Source: Deltaproteobacteria bacterium CG_4_8_14_3_um_filter_43_13 (GTDB lineage: Bacteria; Desulfobacterota; UBA8473). From it: a DNA stretch of 22,548 nt. Position numbers and translations under genes: made by a program. The notes beneath the pieces were generated by a model, which was given only the letters and a program-made list of their open reading frames with translations, made no database searches and was not told the origin of the DNA. This document shows, piece after piece, positions 1-7,936 of this stretch (the first letter of the stretch is position 1; every line of letters begins with the position of its first letter). The DNA lies in assembly GCA_002782605.1 (NCBI GenBank), contig PFIF01000097.1, forward strand, positions 1-22,548, written 5' to 3'.

Positions 1-2
1 CC

Positions 3-752
3 CCTTCGACCTCTCGGTTTCTGGTCAAGGGTAAACCCGAATACATGGGTGGTCTTATGCACATCGTCCATCTCTGGGATTCATGGAGCACGCTTACTGA
101 GGCAGTTCAACAAGGAAAGTCTGTCATTACCAAGGACGTGAATGAAAGGGGCGAAAAGTGGCTATCTGCTTTCATTGCTGCCATGCACGAACGTGCCCAC
201 AGGAATGCTCCGAATGTAGTATCATTGCTTGACCTTTCAAATGTTTACCGGGTGTTGGATGTGGGTGGTGGATCAGGGGCATACTCTATGGCCTTTGTTC
301 ATGCCAGGGAGGGTATCCTGACGACAGTCTTTGACCTGCCGAATGTGACCCCACTTACTAGAGAGTACATAGATCAGGAAGGACTGTCAGAGAAGGTGGA
401 AACCGTTGAAGGAGATTATAATAAGGATAATCTGGGTAGTAATTTTGACCTGGTATTTCTCTCGGCCATCGTCCACATTAATTCCTATGATCAGAATAAG
501 GCTCTTATCCACAAAGCCTCCAAGGCATTAAACCCAGGAGGGCAAGTCGTCATACATGATTTCATTATGGATGACGATCGAACCGCCCCCGCCTTTGGAA
601 CCCTCTTTTCCCTGAATATGCTGGTTGGGACAGAGGCTGGTGATACGTACACAGAATCTGAGGTGCGAAGTTGGATGGGAGAAGCAGAACTATCCAATGT
701 TAAGAGAAAAGACACCGAATTTGGCACCACCCTGATCATTGGAAAAAAGTAG
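3..752 (+). CDS. SAM-dependent O-methyltransferase, 5'-truncated by the window edge
   Basis: The frame is open from base 3 with no stop, so the true start lies outside the window and the ATG at 45 is probably internal. The visible part has the end of an N-terminal dimerisation-type region (SRFLVKGKPEYMGGLMHIV), then a class I SAM-binding fold: motif I DVGGGSGAYS (around nt 258-287), an acidic loop VFDLPNV, a GDYNKD segment and a post-motif NPGGQVVIHDF. This order fits the plant/bacterial O-methyltransferase family (Methyltransf_2, hydroxyneurosporene or caffeate methyltransferase type). It would transfer a methyl group from SAM to a hydroxyl or similar acceptor in the cytoplasm. The substrate cannot be read from the sequence, and the next gene downstream has its own promoter. 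Family assignment is firm; specificity is unknown. Confidence 0.88.
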   Translation, partial: PSTSRFLVKGKPEYMGGLMHIVHLWDSWSTLTEAVQQGKSVITKDVNERGEKWLSAFIAAMHERAHRNAPNVVSLLDLSNVYRVLDVGGGSGAYSMAFVHAREGILTTVFDLPNVTPLTREYIDQEGLSEKVETVEGDYNKDNLGSNFDLVFLSAIVHINSYDQNKALIHKASKALNPGGQVVIHDFIMDDDRTAPAFGTLFSLNMLVGTEAGDTYTESEVRSWMGEAELSNVKRKDTEFGTTLIIGKK

Positions 753-821
753 CTACTCCGAGAAGACAAAAAGCCCCGTGTGTCCTTTCTTTGTCAATGT
801 AGGAGAAGGGCAAGAATTTTC

Positions 822-849
822 TTGACATTTTTCTTGCTTTAATGATACA
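822..849 (+). promoter_or_regulatory. Candidate sigma-70 promoter for the TetR-type gene
   Basis: A perfect -35 hexamer TTGACA (822-827) is followed after 16 bp by GATACA (844-849), a weak -10. Transcription would begin around 855-858, upstream of the ATG at 911 and of the palindrome at 868-881. This also argues against the in-frame ATG at 842, which lies inside the promoter. Confidence 0.55.
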
Positions 850-867
850 CAGTTCCGAAAATAAATT

Positions 868-881
868 AGTAAGTACTTACT
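868..881. promoter_or_regulatory. Palindromic operator, probably for autoregulation by the TetR-type repressor
   Basis: AGTAAGTACTTACT is a perfect 14-bp palindrome; the next pair outward mismatches and the one after that matches again. It lies just downstream of the predicted transcription start and 29 bp before the TetR-type gene. TetR/AcrR regulators commonly bind such symmetric sites to repress their own promoter. No second copy was noticed by eye in front of either efflux operon. Confidence 0.6.
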
Positions 882-910
882 TAGTAATAGCCTTTGCATT
901 GGAGAACAAA

Positions 911-1519
911 ATGGCCGGACGTCGTCTGAGCTCAGAGAAGAGAAAATCCCAGATTGTAAGGGTCTCAGCACGGTTGTTTTCAAAGAAAGGATTTAAGGGA
1001 ATTACCACAAAGGAGATCGCAGAGAAGGCAGGCATAAGCGAGGCTATGATCTTCCGTTATTTTTCCACAAAGGATGATCTCTACACTGCTATAATAAAAG
1101 ATAGGGTAGGAGATAAGGAGGACATATTTCTCCCACATGAGGCTGTGGATGAAAGAGACGACTCTAAGGTTTTTGGAGCACTTGCTGATTATCTCATAAA
1201 GAAGAATGAGGGTGATCCTGCCTTTATGAGGTTGCTTCAGTTCAGTATCCTTGAGGGACACAGGCTTTCCGAGATTTTTTTTAAGACCCATATACTCATA
1301 AAAGTGCAGTTTCTGTCTGACTACATTGAGCAGAGAATTGCTGAAGGTGCGTTCAAAAAGATGCCCCCTTTTCTACTTGCCAGAGTTTTTTTGGGGATGA
1401 TAGTCCAGTATATGATAGGTAATGAAGTCTTTTGGAAGAAAGAAAAAATCCACTACTCTCGTGAAGAGGTTGTAAATACATTTGTCACTTTATTCCTGGA
1501 AGGGATAAAAATTTCGTAA
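911..1519 (+). CDS. TetR/AcrR-family transcriptional repressor
   Basis: A 202-residue protein, the usual TetR length. Residues about 10-56 form the DNA-binding helix-turn-helix, with the diagnostic run TTKEIAEKAGISEAMIFRYF followed by STKDDLYTAI. The rest is a helical ligand-binding and dimerisation domain with no conserved sequence. The start chosen is the ATG at 911, preceded by GGAG (901-904). An in-frame ATG at 842 would add 23 residues unlike a TetR N-terminus and overlaps the promoter. Regulators of this family often control RND efflux genes in response to toxic hydrophobic compounds. The base composition matches the lower-GC surroundings and not the GC-rich efflux operon downstream, so its original target may have been the second efflux cluster (inference). 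A palindrome in its leader suggests autorepression. Confidence 0.9.
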   Translation: MAGRRLSSEKRKSQIVRVSARLFSKKGFKGITTKEIAEKAGISEAMIFRYFSTKDDLYTAIIKDRVGDKEDIFLPHEAVDERDDSKVFGALADYLIKKNEGDPAFMRLLQFSILEGHRLSEIFFKTHILIKVQFLSDYIEQRIAEGAFKKMPPFLLARVFLGMIVQYMIGNEVFWKKEKIHYSREEVVNTFVTLFLEGIKIS

Positions 1520-1524
1520 CTATT

Positions 1525-1607
1525 CAGGAGCCAGGAACCAGAATTCAGGAGACAGAATGAAAAAGCTGCTTCTATTCTGGATTCCGACTCCTGAATTCTG
1601 ACTTCTG
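1525..1607. repeat. Heptamer-based inverted repeat (possible hairpin)
   Basis: The left arm (1525-1559) is five 7-bp units of the form CAGRANN: CAGGAGC, CAGGAAC, CAGAATT, CAGGAGA, CAGAATG. The right arm (1573-1607), read on the minus strand, has five units of the same kind: CAGAAGT, CAGAATT, CAGGAGT, CGGAATC, CAGAATA. The best pairing is a perfect 13-bp stem, CAGAATTCAGGAG (1539-1551) with 1588-1600. It starts six bases after the TetR-type stop codon and could work as a transcription stop, but no T-run follows it. Confidence 0.75.
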
Positions 1608-1637
1608 AGCAGTTACAAAATTTCAAAGAGGTAGATT

Positions 1638-1913
1638 ATGGCCCGACTAAATAAGGCATCAGAGCTTCGTATGGTCGCGCATGATTCCTCCTACAGCCTA
1701 TCTACCTCCTAAGAAACTTGAAGCTCAAGTTTATTTCATTTATAACCCTAATGCGAAGCGTTGGGGTCATTTGCTGAGTAGTTACCGCTGAAATAGTAAT
1801 AGGGCATCTTCAACGCTGTGGAGAAGACCTTGAAGGATGCAGGGTTTCAAACAGACAACGGCAGCGAGTTTATAGGAAGCTGGAATGCAAAGGAAGACAG
1901 CGAATTTAACTAA
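1638..1913 (+). pseudogene. Decayed DDE (rve-type) transposase remnant
   Basis: This fills the 416-base gap 1520-1935 together with the inverted repeat. From 1803 to 1913 one frame reads GIFNAVEKTLKDAGF followed by QTDNGSEFIGSWNAKEDSEF and a stop. TDNGSEF is the hallmark around the second catalytic Asp of rve/IS3/IS481-type integrase cores. At 1638, behind AGAGGT, an ATG opens MARLNKASELRMVA, which resembles the start of such a transposase, but a stop comes after 24 codons and the stretch between is not recognisable. The first catalytic Asp region and the C-terminus are missing, so it cannot be active. It lies immediately before the GC-rich efflux operon. The core fragment is convincing; linking the N-terminal piece to it is less certain. 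Confidence 0.6.
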
Positions 1914-1935
1914 AATGAAATAATAGAGGTGTCGC

Positions 1936-3276
1936 ATGCAGATTTATGACAGGGCCAAACGAATTGCCGCCGGGGGTGTGCTTGCCGGAATCTTGATCCT
2001 GGGCGGTTGCGGGCAGACGACCACAGGCGGTCCACCACAGAGCGGGCCACCCGAAGTGGCCGTTGTGACCGTGCAACCGAAGCGGTTGGTGATCACAACA
2101 GAATTGACCGGGCGGACGTCCGCCAATCTGGTTGCTGAAGTGCGTCCCCAGGTGGGCGGCATCATCCAGAAGCGTCTATTTGCGGAAGGCGCCGATGTCA
2201 AGGCCGGCCAAGCGCTCTATCAGATCGATCCCGCCCCTTTTCAGGCGGCGTACGACAATGCAGCGGCGAACCTTGCGGCCATGCGGAAGGATGCCGACCG
2301 GGCGCGGGCTGCCCTGAGAGCGAGCCTTGCCGGCGTAACCCGGCAGCAGGCGACTACGAAATTCGCCCAGACTAACCGCGAGCGCTTCGAAGAGCTGTCC
2401 AAGGATGGCGCTGTCTCGGCTAGCGAGCGCGACCAGGCCGTGACCGAGGCCGACGTGGCCGAGGCCACGATCCGAGTGGTGGAGGCCCAGGTGGAAAACG
2501 ACCGGGCGGCGGTGGCCGCGGCCGAGGCAGCCATCAAGCAGGCGGAAGCGGCACTGGAGACGTTCCGGATCAATCTCGGGTACACCCGTGTGACGGCCCC
2601 CATCTCGGGCCGGATCGGGAGATCCGGCTTCACGGAGGGCGCCCTGGTGATGGCGCAACAGCCGGTGGCCCTGGCTACCATTCAACAACTGGATCCCATG
2701 TACGTGGATGTGCCCCAATCCACGACCGAGTTGCTGCGATTGCGGCGCCGCCTGGAGGACGGCCGTCTCAGTAACAACGGGCAGCTCCGGAACAAGGTCC
2801 GTCTCCTCTTTGAAGACGACGCCAAATATCCCTTGGAAGGAGCGCTTCAATTCCGCGACGTCACGGTAGATCCGACGACCGGATCGGTCATTCTGCGGGT
2901 TCTCTTTCCGAATCCGAAGGGCGTTCTCCTGCCGGGCATGTTCGTCCGGGCGGTGGTGGAAGAGGGCGTCAATCCAAAGGCCCTCCTGGTTCCCCAGCAG
3001 GCCGTCTCACGTACCCCGAAGGGGGATCCCGTTGCGCTGATCGTGGATGCCGAGGGCAAGGTGCAACAGCGGATGCTTACACTGGATCGCGCCATCGGCG
3101 ATGCATGGCTTGTTTCATCGGGACTGGCATCCGGCGAGCGGGTGATCGTCGAGGGGATGCAAAAGGTGAGACCGGGCGCTTCCGTGAAAATGGTTCCCTT
3201 TGAAGCGGCTGGGGCAAAGAAAAACGGGGAAGGTCGGAAAGCGGCCCCGGCGGCCGTAAAAGCGGGAGGCAAGTGA
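1936..3276 (+). CDS. RND efflux periplasmic adaptor lipoprotein, AcrA/MexA type
   Basis: A 446-residue membrane-fusion protein that links an inner-membrane RND pump to an outer-membrane channel. The N-terminus carries a lipoprotein signal with lipobox LGGC (Cys25). Residues about 65-100 (EVRPQVGGIIQKRLF, EGADVKAGQALYQIDP) are the first half of the lipoyl domain. Residues about 101-212 form an Ala-rich coiled-coil hairpin, and TRVTAPISGRIGRS (about 217-230) is the second lipoyl half. Beta-barrel and membrane-proximal parts follow (FRDVTVDPTTGSVILRVLFPNP, LLPGMFVRA). The tail is rich in Ala, Gly and Lys. An AGAGGTG site (1925-1931) supports the ATG at 1936. It is the first gene of a three-gene operon, and its stop overlaps the pump start by one base. 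The DNA is GC-rich: one hand-counted 60-base row (2461-2520) has 44 G/C. Confidence 0.95.
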   Translation: MQIYDRAKRIAAGGVLAGILILGGCGQTTTGGPPQSGPPEVAVVTVQPKRLVITTELTGRTSANLVAEVRPQVGGIIQKRLFAEGADVKAGQALYQIDPAPFQAAYDNAAANLAAMRKDADRARAALRASLAGVTRQQATTKFAQTNRERFEELSKDGAVSASERDQAVTEADVAEATIRVVEAQVENDRAAVAAAEAAIKQAEAALETFRINLGYTRVTAPISGRIGRSGFTEGALVMAQQPVALATIQQLDPMYVDVPQSTTELLRLRRRLEDGRLSNNGQLRNKVRLLFEDDAKYPLEGALQFRDVTVDPTTGSVILRVLFPNPKGVLLPGMFVRAVVEEGVNPKALLVPQQAVSRTPKGDPVALIVDAEGKVQQRMLTLDRAIGDAWLVSSGLASGERVIVEGMQKVRPGASVKMVPFEAAGAKKNGEGRKAAPAAVKAGGK

Positions 3277-6200
3277 TGCTATCGAGATTTTTCCTGGACC
3301 GTCCGGTCTTCGCTTGGGTGATCGCCATTGTCATGATGGTGGCAGGCGGCCTGGCAATCTACAACCTGCCCATATCCCAATACCCCCCCATCGCTCCGCC
3401 GTCCATTGCCATCACGGCCTTCTACCCGGGGGCTTCGGCGGAGACCGTTGAAAACAGCGTGACGCAAATTATCGAGCAGAAGATGGCCGGCTTCGACAAG
3501 ATGCTCTACCTGTCTGCCGCGAGCGACTCGTCCGGCACGTCTCGCATCGAGCTGACCTTTGCCCCGGGGACCGACCCGGACCTCGCCTGGGCTCAGGTGC
3601 AGAACAAGCTCCAACTCGCCATGGCGAGCCTGCCGGAAGTGGTGCAACGCGGAGGCGTCAAGGTCAGCAAATCCACCAGAAACTACCTGATCATCGTGGG
3701 CCTGATCTCGGAAGACGGCAGCATGGATGGCAATGATTTGAGAGACTATGCCCAATCCAACCTGGAAAAGGTGCTTTCGCGGGTTCCGGGGGTCGGCGAG
3801 GTTGAAACCTTTGGCACCCAGTACGCCATGCGGGTCTGGCTCAACCCCGATAAACTCACCGATTACCGGATGACGGTTCAGGATGTCATCACGGCGCTGC
3901 GGGTCTACAACGCGCAGGTTTCCGCGGGTCAGTTCGGCGGGGCGCCGGCGGTGAAGGGCCAGCGTTTGAATGCCGCCATCATCGTCCAGAGCATGCTCAA
4001 AACGCCGGAGGAGTTTGCCGCCGTCCCCATCCGCACAAATCCGGACGGATCCATCGTGCGGATCAAGGATGTGGGACGAACGGAACTGGGAACCGAGCAA
4101 TATGATATCCAGGCTTATTTCAACGGCAAACCTGCCGCCGGCATGGCCATCCGGCAGGCCGCCGGCGCCAATGCCCTGGACACGGCCGATGCCGTCCGGG
4201 CCAAGCTGGCAGAAATGAGCCGCTACTTCCCCTCCGGCATGAAGGTCGTTTATCCCTACGACACCACCCCCTTTGTCACGGTGGCCATCGAGGAGGTGGT
4301 CAAGACCCTTTTCGAGGCGATCCTGCTCGTTTTCCTGGTGATGTTTCTGTTCATGGGAAACATGCGGGCCACACTGATTCCGACCATCGCGGTGCCGGTG
4401 GTGATCCTGGGCACTTTCGCGGTGCTGGGGCTTTTCGGGTTCACCATCAACATGCTCACGATGTTCGCCATGGTGCTGGCCATCGGCCTTCTGGTGGACG
4501 ACGCCATCGTGGTGGTGGAAAACGTGGAACGGATCATGGGCGAGGAAGGACTCCCGCCCAAAGAGGCCACCGCCAAGTCTATGGACCAGATCACCAGCGC
4601 CTTGATCGGCATCGGGTTGGTGCTCTCGGCGGTCTTCGGCCCGATGATGTTTTTCGGCGGTTCCACCGGGGTGATCTACCGACAGTTTTCCGTGACCATC
4701 ATCGCCTCCATGCTCCTTTCGGTGGTGGTGGCCTTGGTCCTTACGCCGGTCCTCTGCGCATCGCTTCTCAAGCCGGTGCCCAAGGGGCACGAGGCGGCGG
4801 AAACGGGGATCTGGTTCCTGCGTCCCTTCTTCAGATGGTTTGACCGCATCTTTTTCCGAACCAGGGACGTTTATCTGAAAGTGGTCGGTCACGCCCTTTC
4901 GAGGAAACTGCGTTATCTGTTTGTCTTTTTGCTGATCGTGGCGGCGATGGGCTACCTGTTTCAACGGATGCCCACCGCCTATCTCCCGGACGAAGATCAG
5001 GGTATCCTGTTGGTTCAGGCCATGCTCCCGGCGAACTCGACCCTGGAGCAGACCGAGGAAGTCTTGGAGAGAGTCAGGAACCATTTTCTTGAGAGCGAGA
5101 AAGACGCGGTGGAATCCTGCATGACGGTTGCCGGCATGAGCTTCTCCGGCAGGGGACAGAATGTGGGCCTGGCTTTCGCCAAACTCAAGGACTGGAAGCT
5201 GCGGAGCCGACCGGACCAGAAGGTCTGGGCCGTGGCCGGAAGGGCCATGGGGGAATTTGCCAAGATCCGCAACGCCATGGTGTTTGCGTTCCCGCCGCCG
5301 GCTGTCATCGAACTGGGCCAGGGCACGGGGTTTGATTTTCAGTTGCTCGACCGTGGCGGTCTGGGCCACGCCGACCTGATGGCGGCCCGCAACCAGCTTC
5401 TCGGCATGGCCATGAAGGACCCGAGATTGGTCCGGGTTCGACCCAATGGTCTGGAAGATGTGCCCGAATACCGGATTGACGTGGATTGGGAAAAGGCCGG
5501 CGCCCTGGGGGTCCCCATCGCCGCCATCAACAACACCATTTCGGCGGCCTTCGGCAGCGCCTATGTCAACGACTTTATCCAAGGCGGCCAGGTCAAGCGG
5601 GTTTTCGCCCAGGCGGACGCCCCTTACCGCATGCTGCCCGGAGATCTGGAAAAGCTCTATGTAGGCAATACTGCGGGCAAGATGGTCCCCTTTGCTTCTT
5701 TTGCGTCCGGCCACTGGACCTCCGGTTCTCCGAAATTGGAGCGCTTCAACGGCTTTCCGTCCATCAACATCTGGGGCGAGCCGGCGCCGGGGAGGAGTTC
5801 CGGTGAGGCGATGCGGGTCATGGAAGAACTGACCTCGAAGCTGCCTCAGGGGATCGGCTTTGACTGGACAGGGCTTTCCTACCAGGAGCGGCAGGCCGGC
5901 GCCCATGCGGCCCCGCTATACGCCTTTTCGATTCTTGTGATTTTCCTGTGTCTGGCGGCGCTCTACGAGAGTTGGCCCATTCCCATTTCGATCCTGCTGG
6001 CCCTCCCCCTTGGGGCAATTGGCGGCGTGATTGGCTCGACTCTCAGGGGCTTGCCCAATGACGTCTATTTCCAGATCGGGCTTTTGACCACCCTCGGTTT
6101 GACCACCAAGAACGCCATCCTGATCGTCCAGTTCGCCAAGGCTCGGGTGGAAGAAGGAATGGGGCTGATCGAAGCAACGCTGGAAGGGGCAAAATTAAGG

Positions 6201-6449
6201 TTGCGTCCCATTATCATGACCTCGCTGGCCTTCGGATTCGGGGTCATGCCGCTAACCTTTGCGACCGGGGCAGGCGCAGGTGCGCAAAAAGCCATCGGCA
6301 CCGCCGTGCTCGGAGGGATGGTCACCGCCACCTTTTTGGTGACCTTGTTTGCACCCCTCTTCTATGTGGTGATCGAAAAGCTCTTCGGAAAACGGGGGAA
6401 GGGTGAAGAATCCAAGACAAATGATGCAAATCCATCGGGGGATCGATGA
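3276..6449 (+). CDS. RND multidrug efflux pump, AcrB/MexB type (HAE1 family)
   Basis: A 1057-residue inner-membrane proton/drug antiporter of normal AcrB length. TM1 is in the N-terminal LSRFFLDRPVFAWVIAIVMM. The proton relay is intact: the Asp pair in LLVDDAIVVVENVERIM (residues 408-409) and Lys945 in GLTTKNAILIVQF. The porter domain has the PN2-type GFDFQLLDRGGLGH segment. The C-terminal half repeats the topology and ends with RLRPIIMTSLAFGFGVMPL and the last TM helices. I prefer the ATG at 3276, which overlaps the adaptor stop as TGATG and has GGGAGG about 8 nt upstream; an in-frame GTG at 3273 is the alternative. Together with its neighbours it forms a complete tripartite system that should export amphiphilic toxic compounds. 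Substrates cannot be predicted from sequence alone. Confidence 0.97.
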   Translation: MLSRFFLDRPVFAWVIAIVMMVAGGLAIYNLPISQYPPIAPPSIAITAFYPGASAETVENSVTQIIEQKMAGFDKMLYLSAASDSSGTSRIELTFAPGTDPDLAWAQVQNKLQLAMASLPEVVQRGGVKVSKSTRNYLIIVGLISEDGSMDGNDLRDYAQSNLEKVLSRVPGVGEVETFGTQYAMRVWLNPDKLTDYRMTVQDVITALRVYNAQVSAGQFGGAPAVKGQRLNAAIIVQSMLKTPEEFAAVPIRTNPDGSIVRIKDVGRTELGTEQYDIQAYFNGKPAAGMAIRQAAGANALDTADAVRAKLAEMSRYFPSGMKVVYPYDTTPFVTVAIEEVVKTLFEAILLVFLVMFLFMGNMRATLIPTIAVPVVILGTFAVLGLFGFTINMLTMFAMVLAIGLLVDDAIVVVENVERIMGEEGLPPKEATAKSMDQITSALIGIGLVLSAVFGPMMFFGGSTGVIYRQFSVTIIASMLLSVVVALVLTPVLCASLLKPVPKGHEAAETGIWFLRPFFRWFDRIFFRTRDVYLKVVGHALSRKLRYLFVFLLIVAAMGYLFQRMPTAYLPDEDQGILLVQAMLPANSTLEQTEEVLERVRNHFLESEKDAVESCMTVAGMSFSGRGQNVGLAFAKLKDWKLRSRPDQKVWAVAGRAMGEFAKIRNAMVFAFPPPAVIELGQGTGFDFQLLDRGGLGHADLMAARNQLLGMAMKDPRLVRVRPNGLEDVPEYRIDVDWEKAGALGVPIAAINNTISAAFGSAYVNDFIQGGQVKRVFAQADAPYRMLPGDLEKLYVGNTAGKMVPFASFASGHWTSGSPKLERFNGFPSINIWGEPAPGRSSGEAMRVMEELTSKLPQGIGFDWTGLSYQERQAGAHAAPLYAFSILVIFLCLAALYESWPIPISILLALPLGAIGGVIGSTLRGLPNDVYFQIGLLTTLGLTTKNAILIVQFAKARVEEGMGLIEATLEGAKLRLRPIIMTSLAFGFGVMPLTFATGAGAGAQKAIGTAVLGGMVTATFLVTLFAPLFYVVIEKLFGKRGKGEESKTNDANPSGDR

Positions 6450-6450
6450 T

Positions 6451-7857
6451 ATGAATATAAACCGGTTTCTTCTTACAGGTGCGATCGTTGCCCTTCTGGG
6501 GGGGTGCACGCTGGCCCCGGAATACACGCGGCCTGCCGCTCCTGTCCCCGCCGATTGGCCGACCGGCGCGGCCTATCAGGAAACGAAGTCCGCCGCATCC
6601 GCGCCGACGGCGGAGGGGTTGCCGTGGCGGGAGTTCTTCACCGATGAACGCCTGCAAAAGGTCATCGAAACCGCCTTGAACAACAACCGCGATCTGCGGA
6701 TGGCGGCCCTGAATGTCGAGAGGGCGCGGGCGTATTACGGCATTCAGCGGGCTGAATTGTTGCCTACAGTCAATGCGGTCGGGAGTGGGTATAAAGAGCG
6801 TGTGCCGGCGGATCTTTCGTCCACCGGAAGTGCGAGGACCTCCGAACGATACGATGTCAATCTCGGCATCACTTCCTGGGAAATCGATTTCTTCGGCCGC
6901 ATCCGCAGCCTGAAGGACCGCGCGCTGGAAGAATACCTCGCCACGGATGAGGCCCGCCGCGGCGCCCAGATCCTGCTGGTGTCCACGGTAGCACAGGCGT
7001 ATCTGGCCCTGGCAGCGGATCGGGAAGCCCTCAAGCTGGTGGTCTCCACCCTGGAAACGCAGGAGGCCTCCTACAAATTGATCCGGAGGCGTCAGGAGGT
7101 CGGGATCGCGTCCGAACTGGAACTGCGGCAGGCCCAAAGCCAGGTGGATATAGCCCAAGGAGACGTCGCCCGCTATACCCAACTGGCGGCGCAAGATGAA
7201 AACGCCTTGAATCTTCTCGTCGGATCTCCCCTGCCGCCGGCGCTCCTGCCTGCGGAGTTGGGCAGCGTCAGCCCTCCCAAAGAGATCTCTCCCGGCCTCT
7301 CCTCCGAACTGCTCCTGCGCCGACCCGACGTGCTGGCGGCGGAACATGGGCTCAAGGCGACCAACGCCAATATCGGCGCCGCCCGTGCGGCTTTCTTTCC
7401 GCGCATTTCCCTGACGACCGCCATCGGAACCGCAAGCGCCGATCTGTCCGGGCTCTTCAAAGGCGGTTCGGGTACGTGGAGTTTCGGACCGCAGATCGTC
7501 ATGCCGATTTTCGATGCCCGCACCTGGTCGGCCTACGATGTAACGAAAGTGGAGAGGGAAATATCCGTGGCCCAGTATGAGAAGGCAATCCAGGCGGCTT
7601 TTAAGGAAGTGGCCGATGCCCTTGCCGTGCAGGGTACGGTGAACCGGCGGATCGCGGCGCAGCAGTCGCTAGTTAATGCTGTTGCGGAAACCTACCGCCT
7701 CTCCAATGCGCGCTATACCAAGGGAATTGACAGCTACCTGGGAGTCCTCGATGCGCAACGCTCGCTCTATGCGTCTCAACAGGGACTGATCGCCCTCCAC
7801 CTTGCCGGGGTTGCCAACCAGGTCACGCTATACAGGGTGCTTGGCGGGGGTATGTAA
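6451..7857 (+). CDS. Outer-membrane efflux channel lipoprotein, NodT/OprM type
   Basis: A 469-residue TolC-superfamily channel that completes the tripartite pump. The start at 6451 lies one base after the pump stop and has GGGGGA about 9 nt upstream. It gives a short signal peptide with lipobox LLGGC (Cys19) followed by TLAPEYTRPAAPVP, a classic NodT/OprM start. An in-frame ATG at 6403 would put 16 residues in front of the signal peptide. Two OEP repeats are seen. The first includes ALNNNRDLRMAALNVERARAYYGIQRAELLP and NLGITSWEIDFFGRIRSL. The second includes LLRRPDVLAAEHGLKATNANIGAARAAFFPRISL and ends in ARYTKGIDSYLGVLDAQRSLY. GC-rich composition matches the two genes before it and ends shortly after its stop. 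Confidence 0.95.
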   Translation: MNINRFLLTGAIVALLGGCTLAPEYTRPAAPVPADWPTGAAYQETKSAASAPTAEGLPWREFFTDERLQKVIETALNNNRDLRMAALNVERARAYYGIQRAELLPTVNAVGSGYKERVPADLSSTGSARTSERYDVNLGITSWEIDFFGRIRSLKDRALEEYLATDEARRGAQILLVSTVAQAYLALAADREALKLVVSTLETQEASYKLIRRRQEVGIASELELRQAQSQVDIAQGDVARYTQLAAQDENALNLLVGSPLPPALLPAELGSVSPPKEISPGLSSELLLRRPDVLAAEHGLKATNANIGAARAAFFPRISLTTAIGTASADLSGLFKGGSGTWSFGPQIVMPIFDARTWSAYDVTKVEREISVAQYEKAIQAAFKEVADALAVQGTVNRRIAAQQSLVNAVAETYRLSNARYTKGIDSYLGVLDAQRSLYASQQGLIALHLAGVANQVTLYRVLGGGM

Positions 7858-7908
7858 GAAGGATTTTAGCGGGAACATCTTTCGGTCGAATCCTTAGCAG
7901 GCTGCATA

Positions 7909-7916
7909 CATTTTTA
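7909..7916. repeat. Target-site duplication, left copy
   Basis: CATTTTTA directly abuts the left end of the IS1-family element and is repeated exactly at 8676-8683. An 8-bp duplication fits the 8-9 bp made by IS1 elements. Confidence 0.9.
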
Positions 7917-7936
7917 GGCATTGTTAATTTAGTATA
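7917..7936 (+). repeat. IS1-family terminal inverted repeat, left
   Basis: GGCATTGTTAATTTAGTATA; pairs with 8656-8675 (two mismatches in 20). It lies at the 3' side of the transposase and the transposase stop codon falls inside it. Confidence 0.9.

Noticed and set aside
3279..5906. 875-codon open frame on the minus strand
   Set aside because: It is antisense to the AcrB-type gene in GC-rich DNA where stops are rare. Its translation is low-complexity, His/Arg/Gly-rich and resembles no family.
6322..7347. 341-codon open frame on the minus strand
   Set aside because: Antisense shadow of the NodT-type channel and the end of the pump; Arg/Gly/Gln-rich without motifs.
7859..7895. AAGGATT...AATCCTT hairpin after the first efflux operon
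   Set aside because: A 7-bp stem with a 23-nt loop and no T-run; too weak to call a terminator.
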